Of a DNA stretch of 33,483 nucleotides, positions 1-8,320 are shown piece by piece. The notes under the pieces are model-generated. The model did not search any database. It was not told where the DNA came from and worked only from the letters and a program-made list of their open reading frames with translations. How positions within the stretch are numbered: position 1 is the stretch's first letter; each line of letters starts with the position of its first letter. This DNA is from Verrucomicrobiaceae bacterium (GTDB taxonomy: Bacteria; Verrucomicrobiota; Verrucomicrobiia; Verrucomicrobiales; Akkermansiaceae), in assembly GCA_005787565.1 (NCBI GenBank), contig SYAP01000037.1:1-33483 (forward strand), written 5' to 3'. The translations under genes and the position numbers were made by a program.

Positions 1-189
1 CATCAGGTCCGCCGCATGTTCGCCGCCGCGGGAAACCACGTCACCTCCCTCAAACGCATCTCCATCGGCGGACTCACCCTGCCAGAAGACCTCGAAGAAG
101 GCGATTGGCGCATTCTAACGGAAACCGATCTCCAACAATTGTTAGGTCAACCTCCGTCTCCCTCCTCCACCCCCGGCGGCGTCCCGTAG
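1..189 (+). CDS. 3' end of RsuA/RluB-family pseudouridine synthase (5' truncated by window)
   Basis: Frame 1 reads HQVRRMFAAAGNHVTSLKRISIGGLTLPEDLEEGDWRILTETDLQQLLG..., typical of the family C-terminus (HQVRRM...L.R..IG...L..L..G.WR.LT); stop TAG at 187-189. Confidence 0.8.
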   Translation, partial: HQVRRMFAAAGNHVTSLKRISIGGLTLPEDLEEGDWRILTETDLQQLLGQPPSPSSTPGGVP

Positions 190-647
190 CCCACCAGCTT
201 CGACTTCGACTCCGCCTTCGGCACGCGGAAATCATACAACCCATAGCCGTTCGCCTTCGTGCCCCGGTAACTCCGCCCGTCCGTCGAGTTGATCATCACC
301 GCGCGCCCGTCCTTCTTCTCCTTCCCCAGATACATCGCCACATGATGGATCCGCTTCGTCACCCCGTCCGCCTCCGCCCAGAACAACAAATCCCCCGGCT
401 TCAACTCCGCCAGCGACGCATCACCCACATCCTTCGCCTCCGCGGAAACCTCCCTCAGCCGCCCATGCTTCTTCAACCACTCCCACTGCCCCGCCGAACT
501 CCGCGGCGGCTTCAACCCAGCCTTCTCCATCACGAAAACCATCGCCCCCGAACAATCAAACCCACCCCGCGCCGGATCCTCGCTCCCATCCACATGCTTC
601 AACCACGGCGATTCATTCCCCACCACCACCACACCATCCCGCCCCAC
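147..647 (-). CDS. NlpC/P60-family cysteine peptidase (C40), GTG start; N-terminus uncertain
   Basis: FDCSGAMVFVMEKAG catalytic Cys motif, PGDLLFW, HHVAMYLG catalytic His motif. Overlaps convergently with the upstream gene by ~43 bp. Confidence 0.75.
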   Translation of the reverse strand: MGRDGVVVVGNESPWLKHVDGSEDPARGGFDCSGAMVFVMEKAGLKPPRSSAGQWEWLKKHGRLREVSAEAKDVGDASLAELKPGDLLFWAEADGVTKRIHHVAMYLGKEKKDGRAVMINSTDGRSYRGTKANGYGLYDFRVPKAESKSKLVGYGTPPGVEEGDGG

Positions 648-766
648 ACTTTCCCCTCCGTCAGGGTTTTCCGCATTGCCGGAGATTCACAAATTTCTTT
701 CGATTTCCCCAGGCAACCGCAGACCTCATCGCGGCCAGCCTCTTCTCCATCTCACCCCCACCCACC

Positions 767-1864
767 GTGCCCGCTCCTCTCAGAATCATCATCGCCTGTG
801 GCGGCACCGGCGGCCACCTCTTCCCCGGCATCGCCGTCGCCGAGTCCCTCCGCACCCAAGGCCACGAAGTCCTCCTCCTCGTCTCCGAGAAAAAAGTCGA
901 TGCCGAAGCCTCCGCAAAATACTCCCACCTGAAATTCCAAACCGTCCCCGCCGTCGCCAAACCCGCGACCCTCTCCCCCAAAATGCTCCCATTCCTCTGG
1001 CGGCTCTGGGGCTCCATCCGCCGCTGCAAATCCATCATCCAATCCTTCAACGCCGACGCCGTCCTCGGCATGGGCGGCTTCACCTCGCTCCCTCCCGTCT
1101 ACGCCGCCCACAAACTCGGACTCAAAACCTTCATCCACGACTCCAACGCCCGACCCGGCCGCGCCAACGTGATGACCTCCCGCTTCTGCACCAAAGTCTT
1201 CCTCGGCCTCGATCCCGCCAAAACCTTCTTCCCCGGCCGCCAAACCCAACTCACCGGCACCCCCGCACGCCCGGAAATCCTCAACCTCCCCACCCGCGAA
1301 GCCGCCGCCGAACGCTTCGGCCTCGACCCCGCCAAACCCACCATCCTCGTCACCGGCGGCAGCCAGGGCGCTCGCCGACTCAACGAACTCGCCGCACAAG
1401 CCGCCGCCAACCTCCCCGAAAACACCCAGGTCCTCCACATCGCCGGCGCATCCGACTTCGAACGCGTCCGCGAAATCACCACCGCCCGCCCCAACTACCA
1501 CGTCATCGGCTTCTGCGACCAAATGCCCTCCGCCTACGCCTCCGCGGACCTCGTCATCGCCCGCTCCGGCGCATCCAGCCTAACAGAAATCGCCCTCGCC
1601 GCACTCCCATCCATCCTCGTCCCCTACCCCTACGCCGCAGACGACCACCAAACCCGCAACGCCGAAGTCTTCTCCAACGCCAACGCCGCCACCCTCATCC
1701 AGGAAAAAGACCTCAGCGCCCAAAAACTCGCCCAACTCGCCACCGAAATCCTCTCCGACCTCCCCCGCCACCACCGCATGTCCCAAGCCGCCCGCTCCCT
1801 CGCCATCCCAGACGCCGCCGACCGCGTCCGCGACTCCATCCTCTCCACCATCACCCCGATCTAA
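767..1864 (+). CDS. murG: UDP-N-acetylglucosamine--N-acetylmuramyl-(pentapeptide) pyrophosphoryl-undecaprenol N-acetylglucosamine transferase
   Basis: ACGGTGGHLFPGIAVAESL, GMGGFTSLPPVYAA, VTGGSQGARRLNE, ARSGASSLTEIA..PSILVPYPYAADDHQ; GTG start at 767. Confidence 0.95.
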   Translation: MPAPLRIIIACGGTGGHLFPGIAVAESLRTQGHEVLLLVSEKKVDAEASAKYSHLKFQTVPAVAKPATLSPKMLPFLWRLWGSIRRCKSIIQSFNADAVLGMGGFTSLPPVYAAHKLGLKTFIHDSNARPGRANVMTSRFCTKVFLGLDPAKTFFPGRQTQLTGTPARPEILNLPTREAAAERFGLDPAKPTILVTGGSQGARRLNELAAQAAANLPENTQVLHIAGASDFERVREITTARPNYHVIGFCDQMPSAYASADLVIARSGASSLTEIALAALPSILVPYPYAADDHQTRNAEVFSNANAATLIQEKDLSAQKLAQLATEILSDLPRHHRMSQAARSLAIPDAADRVRDSILSTITPI

Positions 1865-2047
1865 CAAACCGCTCGGCTGGCACGCCACCCACGACCCCCC
1901 TGCCAACAAAACCGGAAGCCGCCCCCAAAGACCTCATCGAAGCGGACACCACAAGCCAAGCCGCCCCCTCTAACAAAATCCCACCACCCCACCCCCCTCC
2001 GCAATCTTTTGGATTTCCACACGCCATGCCGGGGTCTTTCATCACGC

Positions 2048-2074
2048 CCGCGTCCGCGACTCCACCCTCTCCAC
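2048..2074 (+). repeat. Displaced copy of the murG 3' end (partner 1822-1848)
   Basis: ccgcgtccgcgactccaccctctccac differs from 1822-1848 at one position by eye; same frame (RVRDSxLST), ending in a TGA that overlaps the murC ATG. Confidence 0.7.
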
Positions 2075-2086
2075 TTTCCCCACCGC

Positions 2087-4399
2087 ATGACCGATCTCAC
2101 CTCACGCCTCACCGACCGCACCCAGCCCCTTCACGTCCACCTCATCGGCGTCGCCGGTTCCGGCATGAGCGGCCTCGCCCTCCTCCTCCTCGGCATGGGC
2201 CACAAAGTCAGCGGATCCGACAAAGTCACCACCGCGGAAACCGAGCGCATGCAAAGCATCGGCCTCCAGTTCTCCTGCCCGCAAACCGCATCCTCCACCG
2301 AAGGCGCGGACCTCGTCGTCTACTCCTCCGCCATCCGCCCGGAAAACCCCGCCTACGCCGCCGCCGCCAAAGCCGGCATCCCCCTCCTCCGCCGCGCCGA
2401 ATGCCTCGCCGCCATCCTCCACACCCGCAAAGGCATCATCATCTCCGGCACCCACGGCAAAACCACCACCTCATCCATGACCGCCCACCTCCTCCGCGAG
2501 GCCGGCCTCAAACCCTCCCACTACGTCGGCGCCGAAATCCCCATCCTCGGCGCAAACGCCCACTGGTCCGAACAAGGCGACGCCATGGTCGCCGAAGGCG
2601 ATGAAAGCGATGGCACCCTCGCCCTCTATCAGCCACAACACTCCGTCATCCTCAACATCGAAGCCGAACACCTCGACTTCTATCGCGACCTCGACCACAT
2701 CAAACAAATCTTCTCCACCCTCGCCGACCAGACCTCCGGAAACATCATCTACTGCGCCGAAGACCCCGTCGCCTCCGAAGTCTGCGCCCACCGCCCCAAC
2801 GCCCTCTCCTACGGCTGGGAAAACGAAGACCACCCCGCCAACTACACCGCCACCGACATCCGCGACCTCAAAGGCTCCTCCGCCTTCACCGTCTGCAAAA
2901 ACGGCACCCCACTCGGCGATATCGAACTCGGCATCCCCGGCAACCACAACATCCTCAACGCCCTCGCCGCCATCGCCATCGCGGACATCTCCGGTGCCGA
3001 ATTCCACCACATCGCCCGCGCCCTCTCCTCCTTCGCCGGTGCCAAACGACGCTTCGAAACCAAATACCTCTCCCCAGCCCTCCGCATCGTCGACGACTAC
3101 GGCCACCACCCCTCCGAACTCGCCGCCACCCTCCAAACCGCACGCTCCCTCAAACCCTCACGCGTCGTCGTCCTCTTCCAACCCCACCGCTACACCCGCA
3201 CCCAGGCCCTCGCCGACGACTTCGGAAAAGTCCTCCAAGCCGCCGACCGCGTCTTCATCACCGACGTCTACCCCGCCTCCGAACCACCCATCCCCGGCAT
3301 CACCGGCAACACCCTCGTCGAAGCCATGGCCGCCCACGGCCACATCCCCGCCACCTACCTCCCCGATCTCGCCACCGCACACCACGCCGTCGGCAACGCC
3401 CTCGAACCCGGCGACCTCCTCATCACCCTCGGCGCAGGAAACGTCCACGAAGCCGGCACTCGCCTCGCCGCCGACTTCAAAACCCTCGAGGAAATGAAAG
3501 CCCTCATGCCACCCGGCGAGATCGACGGCAAACTCTACGAACCCATGAAACGCCACACCACCATGCTCGTCGGTGGCCCCGCACAATTCTGGCTCGAACC
3601 CCACTCCTTCTACGCCTTCGCCTTCCTCGTCGACTACTGCCGCCAACGCGGCCTCCCCATCCGCGTCGTCGGCCGCGGCTCCAACCTCCTCGTCCGCGAT
3701 GGCGGCATCCGCGGCGCCGTCATCCACCCCACCGGCGGCGTCTTCTCCGAAGTCTCCGTCGACGCCAAAGGCCACGTCACCGCCGGCGCAGGCGTCCGCC
3801 TCAAAAAACTCGCCTCCCTCGCCGGTGCCAGCGGCATCGGCGGCTTCGAATGGATGGAAGGCATCCCCGGAAACGTCGGCGGCGCACTCCGCATGAACGC
3901 CGGCGCCATGGGCATCGAAACCTTCGACCAGGTCGTCCGCGTCACCTTCCTCGACGAAGACGGCGTCATCCGCACCCGCGAACGCGAAGAAATCCTCGCC
4001 GAATACCGCAACGTCCAGGAACTCCGCCGCAACTTCGCCCTCCAAGCCGTCTTCAAAGGCAAAAACGACAAACCCGAAAACATCAAAGCCCGCTGGGACG
4101 CCTCACGCGAAAAACGCAAAACCTCCCAACCCGTCGCCGCCTCCGCCGGCTGCACCTTCAAAAACCCCGAATACCTCCCCGCCGGCCGCCTCATCGACTC
4201 CCTCGGCCTCAAAGGCACCACCCACGGCCAAGCCGCCGTCTCCGACATCCACGGCAACTTCATCACCAACCTCGGCGGCGCAACCGCACGCGACGTCCTC
4301 GACCTCATCGAATCCATCCAACAAAAAGCCAAATCCGAACGCCGCGTCGACCTCGAAACCGAAATCAAAATCCTCGGCGAAGACCTCCCCACCTTCTGA
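2087..4399 (+). CDS. murC/murB: Bifunctional UDP-N-acetylmuramate--L-alanine ligase / UDP-N-acetylenolpyruvoylglucosamine reductase (MurC-MurB fusion)
   Basis: MurC: HLIGVAGSGMSGLA, GTHGKTTTSSM, EGDESDGTL, DDYGHHPSE. MurB: VVGRGSNLLVRDGGIRGAVIH, WMEGIPGNVGGALRMNAGAMG, AGCTFKNP. Single uninterrupted frame; ATG at 2087. Confidence 0.95.
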   Translation: MTDLTSRLTDRTQPLHVHLIGVAGSGMSGLALLLLGMGHKVSGSDKVTTAETERMQSIGLQFSCPQTASSTEGADLVVYSSAIRPENPAYAAAAKAGIPLLRRAECLAAILHTRKGIIISGTHGKTTTSSMTAHLLREAGLKPSHYVGAEIPILGANAHWSEQGDAMVAEGDESDGTLALYQPQHSVILNIEAEHLDFYRDLDHIKQIFSTLADQTSGNIIYCAEDPVASEVCAHRPNALSYGWENEDHPANYTATDIRDLKGSSAFTVCKNGTPLGDIELGIPGNHNILNALAAIAIADISGAEFHHIARALSSFAGAKRRFETKYLSPALRIVDDYGHHPSELAATLQTARSLKPSRVVVLFQPHRYTRTQALADDFGKVLQAADRVFITDVYPASEPPIPGITGNTLVEAMAAHGHIPATYLPDLATAHHAVGNALEPGDLLITLGAGNVHEAGTRLAADFKTLEEMKALMPPGEIDGKLYEPMKRHTTMLVGGPAQFWLEPHSFYAFAFLVDYCRQRGLPIRVVGRGSNLLVRDGGIRGAVIHPTGGVFSEVSVDAKGHVTAGAGVRLKKLASLAGASGIGGFEWMEGIPGNVGGALRMNAGAMGIETFDQVVRVTFLDEDGVIRTREREEILAEYRNVQELRRNFALQAVFKGKNDKPENIKARWDASREKRKTSQPVAASAGCTFKNPEYLPAGRLIDSLGLKGTTHGQAAVSDIHGNFITNLGGATARDVLDLIESIQQKAKSERRVDLETEIKILGEDLPTF

Positions 4400-4403
4400 A
4401 ATA

Positions 4404-4427
4404 AGTCCTATAGGTCCTATAAGTCCT
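4404..4427 (+). repeat. Short tandem/palindromic repeat (AGTCCTATAGGTCCTATAAGTCCT) between murC/B and ddl
   Basis: GTCCTATA unit repeated about 2.5 times; includes palindromic GGTCCTATA/TATAGGTCC core. Confidence 0.6.
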
Positions 4428-4449
4428 TTCTCTCACACCCCTCGACCCC

Positions 4450-5364
4450 ATGCTCCACTCCACCAAAATCGCCGTCCTCATGGGCGGACCCGGCTCCGAA
4501 CGCCAAGTCTCCATCGCCTCCGGAACCGCCGTCCTCAAAGCCCTCCAATCCCTCGGCTACCAAGCCTTCCCCGTCGATGTCACCGGCACCACCATCGACC
4601 TCCCACCCGGCACCGGCCTCGCCTACAACCTCATCCACGGCACCTTCGGCGAAGACGGCCAACTCCAGGAAATCCTCGAACAACAAGCCATCCCCTACAC
4701 CGGCGCACGCTCCGCATCCTCACGCATCGCCTTCGATAAAAACCTCGCCAAAGACCGCTTCACCGCCGCCGACGTACCCACCCCGCGCGCCGAAATCCTC
4801 GACGTCTCAAACGGCCCAAAACTCCCCTCCATCCCCGTCCCCTTCGTCGTCAAACCCCCGCGCGAAGGCTCATCCGTCGGCGTCACCATCGTCCGCGATC
4901 CCGCCCTCGCCGCCGCCGCCATCGCGGACGCCGCCAAATACTCCACCGACCTCCTCATCGAGGAATTCATCGAAGGCAAGGAACTCACCGTCGCCATCCT
5001 CGACGACACCGCCCTCCCCATCGTCCACATCGCCCCTCGCGATGGCTTCTACGACATGGCCAACAAATACCCATGGCTCGGCGGCGGCGGCGCAGGCAGC
5101 GACTACCACTGCCCCGCAGACCTCGATCCCGCCACCACCGCCGCCGTCCAAGCCGCCGCCCTCGCCGCCCACCGCTCCCTCGGCATCGAAGTCTACTCCC
5201 GCGTCGACGTCCTGTTAGACGCCCAAAACCGCCCCTTCGTCCTCGAAGCCAACACCATCCCCGGCATGACCGAAACCTCCCTCCTCCCCAAAGCCGCCGC
5301 CGCCGCCGGAATCCCCTTCCCCCAACTCTGCCAAAAAATCGCCGAACTCTCCCTCACCCTCTAA
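4450..5364 (+). CDS. ddl: D-alanine--D-alanine ligase
   Basis: VLMGGPGSERQVSIASG, LIHGTFGEDGQLQEILE, FVVKPPREGSSVGV, EEFIEGKELTVAIL, FVLEANTIPGMTETSLLPKAA. Confidence 0.95.
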   Translation: MLHSTKIAVLMGGPGSERQVSIASGTAVLKALQSLGYQAFPVDVTGTTIDLPPGTGLAYNLIHGTFGEDGQLQEILEQQAIPYTGARSASSRIAFDKNLAKDRFTAADVPTPRAEILDVSNGPKLPSIPVPFVVKPPREGSSVGVTIVRDPALAAAAIADAAKYSTDLLIEEFIEGKELTVAILDDTALPIVHIAPRDGFYDMANKYPWLGGGGAGSDYHCPADLDPATTAAVQAAALAAHRSLGIEVYSRVDVLLDAQNRPFVLEANTIPGMTETSLLPKAAAAAGIPFPQLCQKIAELSLTL

Positions 5365-5373
5365 CAATGTGTC

Positions 5374-5390
5374 CCGACCGTCCCGGTCGG
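5374..5390 (+). terminator. Short hairpin just after ddl stop (CCGACCG-TCC-CGGTCGG), terminator-like or repeat
   Basis: Perfect 7-bp inverted repeat, 3-nt loop, no T-tract. Confidence 0.3.
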
Positions 5391-5444
5391 CAACCCGCTA
5401 CCATCCTTGACGCCGCGCCCCGTGTGATACAAATTCGTCTCACC

Positions 5445-5693
5445 ATGAAATCGGCATCCATCCGCGACCTCCGCAACGCCTTCCCCACCGTCGCACGGTG
5501 GATCGATGAAGGGGAAAGCGTCGAAATCACCCGCGCGGGCAAGCCATTCGCCCGTCTCGAACCGATCAAACCGGAACCCTCGCTCCATCGGATCATGCCG
5601 GACTTCCTCGCCCGCATGCGCCAACACTTCCCCAACGAGAAACCGGGGAAAGGCCTTTCCAGTGTGGTGGACTACGCCCGCGGCGACCGATGA
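5445..5693 (+). CDS. Phd/YefM-like type II antitoxin
   Basis: MKSASIRDLRNAFPTVARWIDEGESVEITRAGKPFARLEP; ATGA overlap with downstream PIN gene. Confidence 0.75.
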   Translation: MKSASIRDLRNAFPTVARWIDEGESVEITRAGKPFARLEPIKPEPSLHRIMPDFLARMRQHFPNEKPGKGLSSVVDYARGDR

Positions 5694-6151
5694 ACGCCTA
5701 CGCGGACACTGGATTTGTAGTCACCCTCTACAAACAGGAAACCACCAGCCCCCAAGCCGCCGCCTTGATGGCCCGCCAGAAGACTTCTGTCCAATTGACA
5801 CAACTTGGCGAACTCGAATTCCTCAACGCGCTTCACCTGGCGGTGTTCCGGAATGAAATCACGGCAACCAACGCGGCCCTGAAGAAACGCCTGTTCCTCG
5901 AAGACCTCGCAAACGGAATCTTCACCATCACCCCCGTCCCCGCTTCCGCGCTCTTCGCGAAATCCATCGAACTCGCCAACCGTCACAGCGCAACCCTCGG
6001 CACCCGCAGCCTCGACCTCATGCACATCGCCGCCGCACTCCTCCTCAAAGCCGAAACCTTCCTCAGCTTCGACGAACGCCAGCGCAAAGCCGCAAAAGCC
6101 GAAGGCCTCAAAGTCAAACCCGCCTCCCTCCCAACACCATCCCCGGCATGA
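5690..6151 (+). CDS. PIN-domain (VapC-like) toxin; stop codon supplied by ddl-derived repeat
   Basis: MNAYADTGFVVTLYKQETTS...LGTRSLDLMHIAAAL...FLSFDERQRKAAKAEGL; acidic PIN residues; last residues PTPSPA* read from the ddl 3' copy in another frame. Confidence 0.8.
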   Translation: MNAYADTGFVVTLYKQETTSPQAAALMARQKTSVQLTQLGELEFLNALHLAVFRNEITATNAALKKRLFLEDLANGIFTITPVPASALFAKSIELANRHSATLGTRSLDLMHIAAALLLKAETFLSFDERQRKAAKAEGLKVKPASLPTPSPA

Positions 6152-6243
6152 CCAAAACCTCCCTCCCCCCCAAAGCCGCCGCCGCTGGAATCCCCTTCCC
6201 CCAACTCTGCCAAAAAATCGCAAAACTCTCCCTCTCCTTCTAA
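6131..6243 (+). pseudogene. Copy 2 of the ddl 3' end
   Basis: Reads NTIPGMTKTSLPPKAAAAGIPFPQLCQKIAKLSLSF* versus Ddl NTIPGMTETSLLPKAAAAAGIPFPQLCQKIAELSLTL*; roughly 90+% nucleotide identity by eye with one 3-nt gap. Confidence 0.9.
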
Positions 6244-6317
6244 AGAGATTTGCGAGCAAGTGAAGCTGTAAGGACACTTAAAGCAGACAATTTCAGCACC
6301 ACACTTTCCTCATCGAG

Positions 6318-6821
6318 CTAAATATCGAGAAATGGTATAGGATTTAGATCCTCGTCATCCAAACTCAATTCCACCTCGTCAATTCTTGGACACGACAAAT
6401 CACCCCTCATCGGGTGCCACATTATCGGCACGTCACCTTGCTCGGAATCATGATTGTCAAGGACTATCCAACCCAGCTTTTCATACATTTTCTGACGCCA
6501 TATCTTACCTTTATACCAATCATCATCTTGTGTTGCAATCCTGAGAAATGCAACTCGCGCGCCTTTACTTCTAAAGTAACGCATTGTAAGCAACATGCCT
6601 GCTGACCCCAATCCTTGTCGTCGATCTTTTTTTGACGTGACTGACAGGTGATCAAAAATCAAAATAGGAGCAGCCGCATTTATTGGTAATTGAGCTCGAT
6701 ATTGACTGAGGCCTCCGACAAGATTAGGAAATATCCACTGATTTTCAGCCTCATTCCACGAGTTAATGATATAGGCATCTGCCACTCCGAACTGGCGCTC
6801 ATCTAAAAGAAGTATTATCAT
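6318..6821 (-). CDS. GNAT-like N-acetyltransferase domain protein
   Basis: HLSVTSKKDRRQGLGSAGMLLTMRYFRSKGARVAFLRIATQ...YEKLGW: acetyl-CoA loop R/QxxGxG and terminal strand pattern. Confidence 0.55.
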   Translation of the reverse strand: MIILLLDERQFGVADAYIINSWNEAENQWIFPNLVGGLSQYRAQLPINAAAPILIFDHLSVTSKKDRRQGLGSAGMLLTMRYFRSKGARVAFLRIATQDDDWYKGKIWRQKMYEKLGWIVLDNHDSEQGDVPIMWHPMRGDLSCPRIDEVELSLDDEDLNPIPFLDI

Positions 6822-7024
6822 GTAATTAAAAAATTTGGAAGCTTATCCGGAAGTGTAATCAGGCCTTTGTTGCTCATCACCAATTTAACCCACCACAAAA
6901 GTCCTTTTTTCCAATTCTCTCATCCCACTCAAAGCGTTGCCAAAATTTCACCTTGAGAATCAACACAGCATCGTTGTTCGACAGGGTACAGAAATGCAGG
7001 GAAATGAGGGTGGATATGAAACTT

Positions 7025-7534
7025 TCAATAAACGGACTTGGGTCTGAAATTAGTTCGCTTAATTGTATGATTCGCCGACATCCTTCCACACTTTGCCGCA
7101 ACTGCAATTATCCATTTTGCAACTTCAACCGCCATTTCAATTTCGATTTCCGTAATCTTCGTCTTACTATCAATCATATCATAGTTATCATTATCCATTG
7201 AGAGACTTATCCAACAAATGCTGGATAACGGTCGAAAACTGAATGACACATTTTTCTCTCTCCCATCTCGGCTGCGAAAGAATTCGAGTCTAATGAGTGG
7301 ACTGTTAATACGTGCATCATCACCTGCGTATCGATAAATTAGTTCATAATCAAAGACTGCCACGGTACGACTGCCGGCAGGGATTTCAGGATCTACATAG
7401 ACAGAAGCAGAAGGAATAGGATCGTGCCGAACCTCGCGTCCAACAGGTACCGCTAAAGGACGAGCGCCTGTGAGCAATCCGCAATACGCGCATGCAGTTT
7501 TGTCATCAATAATCTTTTTGAAAAAGCTAAACAT
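7025..7534 (-). CDS. Hypothetical protein in AT-rich island
   Basis: 169-aa ORF MFSFFKKIIDDKTACAYCGLLTGARPL...; same low-GC composition and strand as neighbour. Confidence 0.5.
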   Translation of the reverse strand: MFSFFKKIIDDKTACAYCGLLTGARPLAVPVGREVRHDPIPSASVYVDPEIPAGSRTVAVFDYELIYRYAGDDARINSPLIRLEFFRSRDGREKNVSFSFRPLSSICWISLSMDNDNYDMIDSKTKITEIEIEMAVEVAKWIIAVAAKCGRMSANHTIKRTNFRPKSVY

Positions 7535-7728
7535 AAGCTATACTGATTCTATGGATTTAAGAAAATCACAAAATGGAAAATTATTCTTTCCGTTTTTTCG
7601 TCGAAATATCAGCGGACTGGTGATGTAGATTCGATAGGAAAACTCCTTCTCACTTGCAAGCTCGAAATCATCCACGCCCTACGTGTCCCTTCCAATTCCC
7701 TTTGTCGCCACCAATTGATCCACCCGCA

Positions 7729-7833
7729 CTCGAAGCCTACACCATCCCCGGCATGACCGAATCCCGCCTCCCTCCCAAAACCGCCGGCATCCCATTCCTC
7801 CACAACTACCAAAGACTCCCCGAACTCTCCCTA
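7729..7833 (+). pseudogene. Copy 3 (more diverged) of the ddl 3' end
   Basis: Reads LEAYTIPGMTESRLPPKTAGIPFLHNYQRLPELSLAP versus Ddl LEANTIPGMTETSLLPKAAAAAGIPFPQLCQKIAELSLTL. Confidence 0.8.
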
Positions 7834-8036
7834 GCTCCCATCGCCACACAGCAGAGCAACGACTTCCGCCCGCAAACATTCCCATCGCGAATCAGCCACC
7901 CTCACCGCCGCTACGACCACCCACCCGAGCCATCCCATCCGGGCCTATCGTTCCCCAGTTCACCACATTCTCAGCATCCCTCTCCCAACATCCCAACTCT
8001 AGACATCCGCCCCAGCTCCGCCTATCCTCAGCACCG

Positions 8037-8320
8037 ATGCACGCCCTGTCCAACCACCTGTTCTGGGATGTGAACCGGTAAGAAATCCACCCTGTCACAC
8101 ACGCCGCGTGGCTCACCCACCGCGTGCTCGAATACGGCCGCTGGGCGGACTGGCAGATCCTCGTCTCCGAATACGGCAAACCACGCCTGGCCGATCTCGC
8201 CACAAGCCTCCGCACCCTCTCCCCGAAATCCCTCGCCTTCTGCAGCGCGTGGTTCGAACTCCCCCAATCCGCTTTCCGATGCTCCACGTCCATGCCGTCC
8301 CGCAACCCGCAACCTCCCTC
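8037..8320 (+). pseudogene. DUF6922-like protein remnant with premature stop
   Basis: MHALSNHLFWDVNR*EIHPVTHAAWLTHRVLEYGRWADWQILVSEYGKPRLADLATSLRTLSPKSLAFCSAWFELPQSAFRC; in-frame TAA at 8079-8081. Confidence 0.6.

Larger units (their letters stand above)
6245..7650. other. AT-rich island with two minus-strand genes
   Basis: Abrupt drop in GC compared with both flanks; different codon usage; flanked by ddl copies 2 and 3. Confidence 0.75.

Noticed and set aside
676-2604. 642-aa and similar long Arg/Pro/Ser-rich ORFs (also 2601-3497, 3850-4404, 23259-24461, 21102-21869)
   Set aside because: Out-of-frame shadows of murG, murC/B, murJ and GH29 genes caused by C-rich, G-poor coding sequence; low-complexity translations with no domain.
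7654-8073. 139-aa ORF as a gene
   Set aside because: Runs through the decayed ddl copy 3 and into the DUF6922 remnant; no coherent domain.
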